DNA of 6,894 bases from UBA1715 sp036752345 (lineage in GTDB: Bacteria; Bacteroidota; Bacteroidia; Bacteroidales; UBA1715): the NCBI GenBank assembly GCA_036752345.1, contig DAIOSV010000058.1, positions 1-6,894 on the forward strand, written 5' to 3'. The translations under genes and the position numbers were made by a program. Below, piece by piece: positions 1 to 6,546 of this stretch (within the stretch, counting starts at the first letter, position 1; each line of letters begins with the position of its first letter). Under the pieces are notes generated by a model. The model saw only the letters and a list, made by a program, of their open reading frames with translations, ran no database searches and was not told the origin of the DNA.

Positions 1-215
1 CCAAAATAGTCTTCAATTTTTTCGTGCAAATAGCCGGTAGCCAGCACCACATGGGTGTATTTGTAACGAATGAGGTAATTCAGCACATACGAGAGAAATG
101 GTTTGCCGTATACCGGAGCCATTGGTTTTGGCACTTCATTCACTACTTTTTGTAGTCGAGTACCAAATCCTCCTGCCAAAACAATTGCTTCTTTCGGTTT
201 GGTTACATTGTCCAT
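1..215 (-). CDS. hddC: D-glycero-alpha-D-manno-heptose 1-phosphate guanylyltransferase (HddC-like), N-terminal part
   Basis: This is the first 71 codons of a sugar-phosphate nucleotidyltransferase; the rest lies beyond the left edge. It carries the nucleotide-binding signature LAGGFGTRL (residues 13-21), followed by PKPMAPVYGKPFL (29-41), typical of the Rossmann-like NTP_transferase fold, where the G-x-G-T-R loop binds the nucleotide phosphates and the following lysine is catalytic. HddC joins GTP to heptose 1-phosphate to give GDP-D-glycero-alpha-D-manno-heptose in the cytoplasm. The ATG at 215 is the first after an in-frame TGA (230-228) and has a GAAGG stretch about 10 nt upstream. It overlaps the end of the kinase gene by 13 nt, which suggests translational coupling. 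Choosing HddC over a hexose-1-phosphate nucleotidyltransferase rests on the adjacent HddA-type kinase and on my memory of the V-P-K-P-M-A-P-V signature. The nucleotidyltransferase class is near certain; the heptose specificity is likely. Confidence 0.85.
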   Translation of the reverse strand, partial: MDNVTKPKEAIVLAGGFGTRLQKVVNEVPKPMAPVYGKPFLSYVLNYLIRYKYTHVVLATGYLHEKIEDYF

Positions 216-1222
216 GTTTTCAGACCTTCAGTTGTGAATTCGTATCGTTTTGCTTGGCCGCCAAATTTTGACAATGCTTCAATTACCGAATAGCGAGAAT
301 TTTCGGGGCAATAGAAAAACATAAATCCGCCACCACCGGCACCGGAAATTTTTCCACCCGAAGCACCTGCATTCAAAGCTGTTTCGTAAAGTTTGTCTAT
401 ATGCTCATTGCTAATGCTTTTGGCCATTTGTTTTTTATGTTGCCAGCCAAAATCGAGTATTTTCCCAATCCCGTCAATGTCGCCTTTGAGCAAAGCCTCT
501 TTCATCTGAATAGCCTGCTCTTTCACCTTGTGCATTGACTCAATAGAAGTGGCATTTTTTGAGGCAACGTTGGTTTGTTGTTCTTTGATAATTTCTGCCG
601 ACACGTGGCTCGTTTCGGTGTAATAAAGCACCAAATTGTGCGTAAGTTCGTCAATGTAGCGTTGGCGTATGCGGAGCGGGTTCACAATCACGTTGCTGTT
701 TTGGAATTCCATAAAATTGAATCCGCCAAACGTAGCAGCGTATTGATCTTGTTTTCCGCCTGCCAAGCCCAAATCTACGCGTTCTATTTCGTAAGCGAGT
801 TGTGCTATATCGTATTCTCCCAAAGGAAGTTTGAGCCATTCTACAAATGCCCCGAGAATGCTCACCACCAAGGTGGAAGATGTTCCCAAACCCGAACCGG
901 CCGGAGCGTCAACAAATGAGCAAATACGAAACGAAAGAGGAGCTTTGGTAAATTGTTTCACAATACGATTGTACACGCCTTTGTGGAGGATAAAATACCC
1001 GTCGGCAGTAAGTTCTTTTGCTTCAGCAAATTCTTCACGCAACTTCTTTTCTGGCGCTTCAAACACAATTTTCCCATCGTTGGTGGGAATAATTGTTGTG
1101 TGCGCATACATGCTGATGGTTGCGTTCAAAATGGCACCGCCATAAATATCGGAATACGGCGACACATCGGACCCGCCACCTGCTAGTCCCAAACGGAGAG
1201 GTGCTTTACTTCGTATTATCAT
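203..1222 (-). CDS. hddA: D-glycero-alpha-D-manno-heptose-7-phosphate kinase (HddA), GHMP kinase family
   Basis: This 339-residue GHMP-family small-molecule kinase matches the usual HddA length (about 330-350). The N-terminal motif APLRLGLAGGGSD (residues 7-19) is characteristic of the HddA branch. The ATP-binding loop PAGSGLGTSST (107-117) is the GHMP motif 2, and GGKISGAGGGGF (289-300) is the glycine-rich motif 3. HddA phosphorylates C1 of D-glycero-D-manno-heptose 7-phosphate with ATP to give the 1,7-bisphosphate. GmhB-type phosphatase and HddC then complete GDP-heptose; gmhA and gmhB are not in this window. The ATG at 1222 is the only one after an in-frame TAG at 1240-1238, and it overlaps the end of the upstream glycosyltransferase by 17 nt. 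No clear Shine-Dalgarno precedes it, so coupled translation is likely. Related GHMP kinases for fucose are less likely, because they are usually fused or longer and the neighbour is HddC-like. Confidence 0.9.
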   Translation of the reverse strand: MIIRSKAPLRLGLAGGGSDVSPYSDIYGGAILNATISMYAHTTIIPTNDGKIVFEAPEKKLREEFAEAKELTADGYFILHKGVYNRIVKQFTKAPLSFRICSFVDAPAGSGLGTSSTLVVSILGAFVEWLKLPLGEYDIAQLAYEIERVDLGLAGGKQDQYAATFGGFNFMEFQNSNVIVNPLRIRQRYIDELTHNLVLYYTETSHVSAEIIKEQQTNVASKNATSIESMHKVKEQAIQMKEALLKGDIDGIGKILDFGWQHKKQMAKSISNEHIDKLYETALNAGASGGKISGAGGGGFMFFYCPENSRYSVIEALSKFGGQAKRYEFTTEGLKTWTM

Positions 1223-2366
1223 AATTTCCCAGTTTTTCTAGTTCTGTAGCTAATGTTTGTATTGCGCCGGTCATTTTTGACCACGCATAGTTTTGTTTTT
1301 CAACTTTCACATTTTCAGTAAATTCCGACTCTTTTGCGTTGTCGTAATAGGAAATGAGTGCGTCGGCAATTTGTTGTGCTTCGGGTTCTACCACGTAGCC
1401 AATTTTGCCATCGTGAATCATCTCGGCAAGTCCGCCAACGTTGGTTACAAGCATAGGTTTTTCAAAATGAAATGCAATTTGCGTCACACCGCTTTGTGTA
1501 GCCGTTTTGTAGGGCTGCGCCACAATATCGGCTGCGCTGAAATAGCGATTAACCTCACTGTCGGGGATAAAATCGGTGTACAATACCAAGCGGTTGGCAA
1601 TGCTCAAATGCTCAATTTGCTCCATGTAGGGCTTTGCGTCGCCATAAAATTCACCGGCAACAATGAGCTTAATGCGTTGTTCGGCAAAACGTTTGTCGGC
1701 AAAGGCATCAAGCAAAAGGTCAAGCCCTTTATACCCGCGTATAAATCCGAAGAAAAGCACGTAGCGAAACTGCTCATCAAGCTTGAGTAGCTGTAAGGCT
1801 TCACTTTTCGGCAACAATTCACCATAGTGGTCGTACAGCGGGTGACGACAAAATTCCCGTGGTTTTTGTTTGTCAAATAGTGACAAATCTTGCAACACCG
1901 AGTTTGACATAGCCACAAAGCCATGCGTTGAATTCACAAAATAGTGGGCAAAAATTCTGTCGCCAATGCGGTGCTCGTGAGGAATGATATTGTCGAGAAT
2001 GGAAATGAGTTTCGTGTGTTTGTTTTTGCGTACGATGCGGGCAATGGTGCCAAAGCAGGGAGCCATAAACGGCAACCAAAATTTGGTGATAACAATGTCC
2101 GGATTTTTCTTACGAATCTCACGCCCAACCGAAATCCAGTTAAAGGGATTACAAGAATTTATTTTTCGGAGAATGCGAAGCCCGCTTCTGTCGGGTTCTT
2201 CGGAATACTGCGTTTTGCCGGGGAATAAGAAACCGGGATATTGAAGCGTGAACGTATAAATTTCCACATCGTGACCTTCTGCTACGAATTCTTGGGAAAG
2301 TCGCTCGTTAAAAGCAGACAAGCCTCCGCGATATGGATATGCCGTTCCTATAATAATGATTTTCAT
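1206..2366 (-). CDS. Glycosyltransferase, GT-B fold, GT4-like
   Basis: This 386-residue protein has the two-domain layout of GT-B glycosyltransferases. The N-terminal acceptor domain begins MKIIIIGTAYPYRGGLSAF (1-19), a strand followed by a glycine-rich turn. A linker with DNIIPHEHR (125-133) follows. The C-terminal donor domain has GYKGLDLLLDAF (211-222), D-F-I-P-D (265-269) and KPMLVTNVGGLAE (303-315), the usual nucleotide-sugar binding side. The position of the standard GT4 E-x7-E motif reads ATQSGVTQIAF (289-299), so both acidic residues seem to be replaced. There is no signal peptide or membrane helix, so it is expected to act on the cytoplasmic face of the inner membrane. The gene starts inside the queH stop codon (ATGA overlap) and runs into hddA with a 17-nt overlap. 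From that context I infer a role in building a heptose-containing surface glycan, perhaps as the heptosyltransferase; donor and acceptor cannot be read from the sequence. Confidence 0.9.
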   Translation of the reverse strand: MKIIIIGTAYPYRGGLSAFNERLSQEFVAEGHDVEIYTFTLQYPGFLFPGKTQYSEEPDRSGLRILRKINSCNPFNWISVGREIRKKNPDIVITKFWLPFMAPCFGTIARIVRKNKHTKLISILDNIIPHEHRIGDRIFAHYFVNSTHGFVAMSNSVLQDLSLFDKQKPREFCRHPLYDHYGELLPKSEALQLLKLDEQFRYVLFFGFIRGYKGLDLLLDAFADKRFAEQRIKLIVAGEFYGDAKPYMEQIEHLSIANRLVLYTDFIPDSEVNRYFSAADIVAQPYKTATQSGVTQIAFHFEKPMLVTNVGGLAEMIHDGKIGYVVEPEAQQIADALISYYDNAKESEFTENVKVEKQNYAWSKMTGAIQTLATELEKLGNYDNTK

Positions 2367-2902
2367 TCTGTTACGAGTTTTGAGTTATTCATACTAAATT
2401 CGCATGCGCAATAACATTGGCGATATAAATCCAGTTCTTTGCTAAGTTCAATGCTCCGTTTGAATCCGTTACCCTTTTTGAAATCAAAATGCGTGTAGGT
2501 TGGAAATTCAGAGCCAATTTCGGCAATTTTTTTTGAATTTTTGTACGGACTAATGGTAAGCGTTGTGGCAAAGTGCTGAAATCCTAGTTCTTCCGCTTTC
2601 TCAAACGTAGAACGAAGCAGATATTCATAGCATTTGAAACACCGAGCTCCGCCCTCTTTTTCTTGTTCTAGGCCAATTGTTTGCTGCTTCCATAGGTCGT
2701 GATTGTATTCGCCCACAAGCAAATCTACATTGAAATGAGCTGCAAGTTTCTCCACATACAATTTCCGTTTTTCCCATTCTTCTTGTGGAAAAATATTCGG
2801 CATAAAGTAATACAAAGTCGGTTTCCATTGCTCCGCAAGCAATCGTTCTACCGAGGCCGAGCCACAAGGCGCACAACAAATATGGAGAAGAATTTCTTTC
2901 AT
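2363..2902 (-). CDS. queH: Epoxyqueuosine reductase QueH
   Basis: This 179-residue protein belongs to the QueH (former DUF208) family, which catalyses the last step of queuosine synthesis: reduction of epoxyqueuosine to queuosine at position 34 of tRNAs with GUN anticodons (Tyr, His, Asn, Asp). QueH is a non-homologous replacement for the cobalamin-dependent QueG and carries an iron-sulfur cofactor. The family's cysteine motifs are all present: HICCAPC (7-13), C-F-K-C (88-91) and YRQCYCACEFS (160-170), plus the central TTLTISPYKNS (113-123). The length is somewhat short compared with longer QueH proteins, but nothing is missing among the conserved blocks. The start lies 1 nt after the stop of the peptide transporter, and the stop overlaps the glycosyltransferase start as ATGA, so it is surely co-transcribed with both. 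The remaining queuosine genes are not in the window. Confidence 0.95.
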   Translation of the reverse strand: MKEILLHICCAPCGSASVERLLAEQWKPTLYYFMPNIFPQEEWEKRKLYVEKLAAHFNVDLLVGEYNHDLWKQQTIGLEQEKEGGARCFKCYEYLLRSTFEKAEELGFQHFATTLTISPYKNSKKIAEIGSEFPTYTHFDFKKGNGFKRSIELSKELDLYRQCYCACEFSMNNSKLVTE

Positions 2903-2903
2903 C

Positions 2904-4619
2904 TTAATCTTCGTGCATCATGCGGGTTATAAACGGAGAAAGGAAGAAAAGCAAAATACTCGCCAATAGTGCCACAATACCTACGCGCACAAAAACGTTG
3001 GTGTATTGCAACAGATGAGAAAGCGAGCTTTTTTCCTCTGCTGAAAGTTGTTGCGCTTCGCTTTCGGAAATATATTTTTTAGAAACAGCGCGTGAAACGC
3101 TTTCTTCATCAAAATCAGAACTTTGAGTTACGTAGGTATCTTTCGAAACCTTGTCAGGCTTGCCAGTAGATTGTTCCGTTGTAATTTCTTGCGTTGATTC
3201 GGTGGTTGTTGAGGCTGTTGCAATCCATCCCCCTATTTGAAAAGCAAGTGACGATGATAAATGCCATGCGCCAATGACCATACCTGCAATTTTTGCCGGA
3301 GCAAGTCGCGAAACCATTGACAGTCCAATAGGCGACAAGCAAAGTTCGCCCATGGTTTGTAATAAATAACTTACAGCCAGGAATATGGCCGGAACTGCGG
3401 CAATTCGCAACACTGCGTTTTCTTCGGTAATTGTTTCAAACGAAAGAAACGATGGCGCAACGCCAAGAATGAGGAATCCAATGCTTAGCAGCAAAATTCC
3501 GATTGAAAACTTGATAGGCGTTGACGGTTCTTTTTTTCGTTGTGCCAATTGCATCCATAACACTGAGAACGGCGAAGCCAAAATCAAGATAAACATCGGG
3601 TTGACAGACTGAAACAGTGAAGCCGGAACGACGCTTCCCAAGATGTTTCTATCCACATTTTCCTTAGCATATAGGGTGAGTGACGAGCCGGCTTGCTCAA
3701 AAAACGACCAAAACAGTGTCGTGAACATGAGCAGGATAAGTATCACAAACAATCGATCTCGTTCCACTTTTTCACTGCGTATCGCAATGACGAAAAGAAT
3801 GCCCAGAATTGCGGCGGTAAAAGGGAATAAAACGTATGTCATTATCTCATAATGCTTTACGAGAAGCGAAACGCCAAATACACATAACACACAAATAATG
3901 TAAATCCACATTTCGCAAGAAAGCCCCAACCATTTTTTTGCAAGCTTTTCTTTGTCAGGCACTTCACCAACAAGCTTATGTACCATAATGGTTTCATTCG
4001 TATTTGGGTCAGTTTCTTCATGATAATCAAGCATATACCCAAATTTCAAAAAAATGAAAAGTCCGGCAAGCATGCCAATTCCTGCTATGGCAAACCCATA
4101 GTGCCAACCGTACGTTTCGCCTACAAAGCCACATATCAGCGGAGAGATAAATGCGCCCAAGTTTACACTCATGTAGTATATGGTAAAACCGCCATCACGG
4201 CGTGGGTCTTTTTCTTTGTACAAAGAGCCCAAAATGGTAGGCATATTCGGTTTGAAAAAACCACTTCCGACGATAATGAATGAAAGTGCCACATACAGGA
4301 AAAATTCATTTTCAATAGCCATTGTAAAGTGCCCGATGGCCATGAGAATTGCTCCCCAAATAATAGCTTTTCGGTGTCCGAGAAATTTGTCGGCAATCAA
4401 GCCACCAATAAACGGCGAGGCGTAGACCAACGAACCGTATGCGGCAAATATTCCAATGGCAACGGCTTTTGCCGTTGGTTCAGACAAATCGGTAAATAGT
4501 TTTTGAATCAAGTAAAGCACCAACAACGCCCGCATCCCATAGAAACTGAATCGTTCCCACATTTCAGTGAAAAACAAGACAACAAGAGCTTTTGGTTGAC
4601 GCATTTCCGAAGTTTTCAT
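2904..4619 (-). CDS. Proton-coupled peptide transporter, POT/PTR2 family (DtpT-like)
   Basis: This is a 571-residue inner-membrane transporter of the POT branch of the major facilitator superfamily, which imports di- and tripeptides with protons. Helix 1 carries EMWERFSFYG (19-28), the ExxER(F)xxYG motif of proton coupling. GGLIADKFLGHRKAI (72-86) matches PTR2 signature 1 and FTIYYMSVNLGAF (145-157) matches signature 2. FFEQAGSSL (306-314) and GELCLSPIGLS (424-434) are the family's helix 7 and helix 10 motifs. Hydrophobic stretches give 12 core helices, plus a likely extra pair at about 235-280 as in bacterial POTs. Between the last two helices lies a polar insert of about 70 residues (about 469-540), rich in Ser, Thr, Glu and Lys and predicted to face the periplasm. 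It is the first gene of the operon, with an exact -7 promoter box just upstream. ATG 4619 was chosen for the longest frame; Met6 is a possible alternative. The substrate (peptides) is inferred from the family. Confidence 0.95.
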   Translation of the reverse strand: MKTSEMRQPKALVVLFFTEMWERFSFYGMRALLVLYLIQKLFTDLSEPTAKAVAIGIFAAYGSLVYASPFIGGLIADKFLGHRKAIIWGAILMAIGHFTMAIENEFFLYVALSFIIVGSGFFKPNMPTILGSLYKEKDPRRDGGFTIYYMSVNLGAFISPLICGFVGETYGWHYGFAIAGIGMLAGLFIFLKFGYMLDYHEETDPNTNETIMVHKLVGEVPDKEKLAKKWLGLSCEMWIYIICVLCVFGVSLLVKHYEIMTYVLFPFTAAILGILFVIAIRSEKVERDRLFVILILLMFTTLFWSFFEQAGSSLTLYAKENVDRNILGSVVPASLFQSVNPMFILILASPFSVLWMQLAQRKKEPSTPIKFSIGILLLSIGFLILGVAPSFLSFETITEENAVLRIAAVPAIFLAVSYLLQTMGELCLSPIGLSMVSRLAPAKIAGMVIGAWHLSSSLAFQIGGWIATASTTTESTQEITTEQSTGKPDKVSKDTYVTQSSDFDEESVSRAVSKKYISESEAQQLSAEEKSSLSHLLQYTNVFVRVGIVALLASILLFFLSPFITRMMHED

Positions 4620-4633
4620 CGTATTATTATGTA

Positions 4634-4641
4634 CAAAAGTA
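4634..4641 (-). promoter_or_regulatory. Bacteroidota-type -7 promoter box for the pot-queH-GT-hddA-hddC operon
   Basis: Read on the minus strand, the sequence TACTTTTG is an exact match to the TAnnTTTG -7 element of the Bacteroidota primary sigma factor. Its end is 14 nt from the transporter ATG, so the 5' leader would be only about 10 nt or less. No good TTTG -33 element is found at the expected 19-21 bp upstream. It lies downstream of the glnS terminator, so it would allow the operon to be transcribed independently. The box is seen; its activity is inferred. Confidence 0.55.
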
Positions 4642-4681
4642 CGAATATTACCGAAACAATTTGTTATGGTTTCTATAAAAC

Positions 4682-4713
4682 AAAGGGCTTATGGTTTTGT
4701 GCATAAGCCCTTT
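4682..4713 (-). terminator. Intrinsic terminator of glnS
   Basis: A perfect 12-bp inverted repeat (AAAGGGCTTATG at 4682-4693 and its complement at 4702-4713) encloses an 8-nt loop. On the minus strand the stem is followed by GTTTTATAG, a short U-rich tract, as expected for a Rho-independent terminator. It begins about 22 nt after the glnS stop codon. The plus-strand side is followed by TATATATAG, which is less U-rich, and there is no plus-strand gene ending here. It separates glnS from the downstream peptide transporter operon. Confidence 0.88.
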
Positions 4714-4735
4714 ATATATAGATATTACGTATACA

Positions 4736-6421
4736 TTACGCGTTAATCTTTGCCCAACTATCTTTAAGAGTGCAAGATCTATTGAAAACAAGGTGGTTTG
4801 GAGTTGAATCTTTGTCAACGCAAAAATAGCCAACACGTTCAAACTGCATCTTGTCGAGCACTTTCACGTTTGCTAAAGCCGGTTCTAATTTGCAGTTTTG
4901 CAAAACTTGAAGCGAATCAGGATTCAAATTATCAAGGAACGTTTTGCCTTCTTCAACTTCATCGGGCGACTCAACTTTGAACAAACGGTCAAACAAGCGC
5001 ACTTCTGCATCAATAGCATGGCGAGCCGAAACCCAATGAATGGTACCTTTTACTTTTCTTCCGTCGGGTGAGTTTCCTCCGCGTGAAGCAGGGTCGTAAG
5101 TACAATGAATTTCAGTGATATTTCCGTCAGCGTCTTTTATAACGTCTTGGCAAGTAACGAAATACGCATAGCGCAAACGAACTTCTTGTCCGGGAGCAAG
5201 GCGGAAATATTTTTTCGGCGGATTTTCCATAAAGTCGTCTCTATCAATGTACAACTCTTTGCAGAATGGAATTTCTCTGCTTCCTGCCGATTCGTCTTCA
5301 GGGTTATTGATTGCGGTAAGCGTTTCTACTTGATCGTCGGGATAATTGGTAATCACGACTTTTACCGGATTGAGCACGGCCATCATACGCGGAGCAACTT
5401 TGTTGAGATGTTCGCGAAGGCAGAATTCCAAAACGGAGTAATCAATCACATTGTCGCGCTTTGCTACACCAATTTTTTCGCAGAAATTGCGAAGAGATTC
5501 AGGAGTGTAACCACGACGGCGGAAACCACAGATTGTAGGCATTCGTGGATCGTCCCAGCCGCTCACGTAGCCTTCTTTCACCAATTGCAACAATTTACGT
5601 TTGCTCATTACGGTATAGTTAATGTTCAAACGTGCAAATTCGTATTGGTGTGAAGGGAAAATCCCCAATTGTTTAATAAACCAGTCATACAAAGGGCGGT
5701 GAATATCAAATTCCAAGGTACAAACAGAGTGTGTGATGTTTTCTATTGAATCACTTTCTCCGTGGGCGAAGTCGTACATAGGGTAAATACACCATTTATT
5801 CCCTGTACGATGATGTTCGGTGTGGAGAATGCGGTACATAATAGGGTCGCGCATTTGCATGTTGCTGTGTGCCATGTCTATTTTTGCACGAAGAACTTTT
5901 GATCCGTCTTCGAATTCACCGTTTTTCATTCTCTCGAACAAATCAAGATTTTCCTCAACACTACGATCTCTCCAAGGACTTGGTTTTCCTGGAGTTTGCA
6001 CCGTTCCGCGATTTTGACGAATTTCTTCAAGACTTTGGTCGTCAACGTAGGCTAACCCTTTCTTAATCAATTCAACTGCCCATGCATACAATTGGTCAAA
6101 ATAGTCAGACGCATAGTGCACGTCGGCCCATTCAAAACCAAGCCAACGAACGTCTTCCATAATAGAATCCACATATTCAGTGTCTTCTTTTACTGGATTC
6201 GTATCGTCAAAACGGAGATTGGTTTTCCCTCCAAATTTCTTTGCCAAACCAAAATTTAAGCATATTGATTTTGCGTGGCCAATGTGTAAATATCCGTTTG
6301 GTTCTGGTGGAAAGCGCGTCAGCACTCCCTTGCACTTACCGGTAGCCAAATCGTTTTCTATAATTTCTTCCAAAAAATTGAGCGGTTTTTTTTCACCGTC
6401 CTGAACTACATCGTTTGCCAT
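4736..6421 (-). CDS. glnS: Glutaminyl-tRNA synthetase
   Basis: This 561-residue class I aminoacyl-tRNA synthetase charges tRNA(Gln) with glutamine using ATP in the cytoplasm; E. coli GlnRS is 554 residues, so the gene is full length. The signature PPEPNGYLHIGHAKS (38-52) holds the HIGH motif (46-49), and VMSKRK (271-276) is the KMSKS-type loop in its GlnRS form. LRFDDTNP (69-76) and the stretch around DFAHGESDSIENITHS (217-232) are typical of the GlnRS/GluRS catalytic core; the second half is the anticodon-binding beta-barrel domain, including the FxxAPG-like RLAPGQEVRLRYA region. GlnRS rather than GluRS is supported by the LRFDDTNP version of the motif and by the C-terminal beta-barrels. It implies direct charging rather than only the GatCAB amidotransferase route. 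The start at 6421 lacks a Shine-Dalgarno but has an exact -7 box about 19 nt upstream, and the gene ends before a strong terminator, so it is probably monocistronic. Confidence 0.98.
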   Translation of the reverse strand: MANDVVQDGEKKPLNFLEEIIENDLATGKCKGVLTRFPPEPNGYLHIGHAKSICLNFGLAKKFGGKTNLRFDDTNPVKEDTEYVDSIMEDVRWLGFEWADVHYASDYFDQLYAWAVELIKKGLAYVDDQSLEEIRQNRGTVQTPGKPSPWRDRSVEENLDLFERMKNGEFEDGSKVLRAKIDMAHSNMQMRDPIMYRILHTEHHRTGNKWCIYPMYDFAHGESDSIENITHSVCTLEFDIHRPLYDWFIKQLGIFPSHQYEFARLNINYTVMSKRKLLQLVKEGYVSGWDDPRMPTICGFRRRGYTPESLRNFCEKIGVAKRDNVIDYSVLEFCLREHLNKVAPRMMAVLNPVKVVITNYPDDQVETLTAINNPEDESAGSREIPFCKELYIDRDDFMENPPKKYFRLAPGQEVRLRYAYFVTCQDVIKDADGNITEIHCTYDPASRGGNSPDGRKVKGTIHWVSARHAIDAEVRLFDRLFKVESPDEVEEGKTFLDNLNPDSLQVLQNCKLEPALANVKVLDKMQFERVGYFCVDKDSTPNHLVFNRSCTLKDSWAKINA

Positions 6422-6440
6422 ACATATATATTTAGTTGTG

Positions 6441-6448
6441 CAAAAATA
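6441..6448 (-). promoter_or_regulatory. Bacteroidota-type -7 promoter box for glnS
   Basis: On the minus strand this reads TATTTTTG, an exact TAnnTTTG match, ending 19 nt before the glnS ATG. That gives a short leader of roughly 12-15 nt. No clear TTTG -33 element lies 19-21 bp upstream, and the area is so AT-rich that chance matches are fairly likely. A 12-bp palindrome, TATAAATTTATA (6447-6458), touches the upstream edge of this box. Confidence 0.5.
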
Positions 6449-6458
6449 TAAATTTATA
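6447..6458. repeat. 12-bp perfect palindrome in the glnS-folB intergenic region
   Basis: TATAAATTTATA reads the same on both strands. It adjoins the -7 box of glnS on its upstream side, a place where an operator could sit. Because the 123-bp region is very AT-rich, a short palindrome of only A and T may be chance. No second copy is seen in the window near another promoter. Confidence 0.3.
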
Positions 6459-6479
6459 CGTTGTTTTTTGTCATGAAAC

Positions 6480-6546
6480 AGGAAAACATAACTTCATTTT
6501 TTCATTTATAGAAAAAAATGTTTCTTTGCAAAAAAAAGGAAAACAT
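6480..6546 (+). repeat. Direct repeat AGGAAAACAT, two copies 57 bp apart
   Basis: The 10-mer AGGAAAACAT occurs at 6480-6489 and again at 6537-6546, where it forms the ribosome-binding site and the first two bases of the folB start. The upstream copy is followed by A, giving ATA instead of ATG, so it does not begin a gene. It may be a chance or duplicated leader segment; the bases between the copies show no other obvious repeat. Confidence 0.35.
6521..6528 (+). promoter_or_regulatory. Possible -7 promoter box for folB
   Basis: TTTCTTTG differs from the TAnnTTTG consensus at one position. A run of T (TTTT ending at 6500) sits 20 bp upstream, where a -33 TTTG element would be expected. If used, the leader before the ATG at 6545 would be about 10 nt, so the start would lie close to the ribosome-binding site at 6537-6540. 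This is a weak call made from spacing and partial similarity only. Confidence 0.3.

Noticed and set aside
1293..1790. Open frame of 165 codons on the plus strand
   Set aside because: It is antisense to the glycosyltransferase, whose motifs are intact over this span, and it has no ribosome-binding site or recognisable product.
203..2366. Frameshifts as the cause of the 13- and 17-nt gene overlaps
   Set aside because: Each protein is complete with family-typical start and length, so the overlaps are ordinary operon packing.
5105..5653. Long open frame of 182 codons on the plus strand
   Set aside because: It lies entirely inside glnS on the opposite strand, and its translation resembles no family I know; glnS is unmistakable.
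2363..6421. A link between queH and glnS as a shared tRNA-Gln system
   Set aside because: Queuosine occurs in tRNAs for Tyr, His, Asn and Asp, not Gln, and the two genes are separated by a terminator and another gene.
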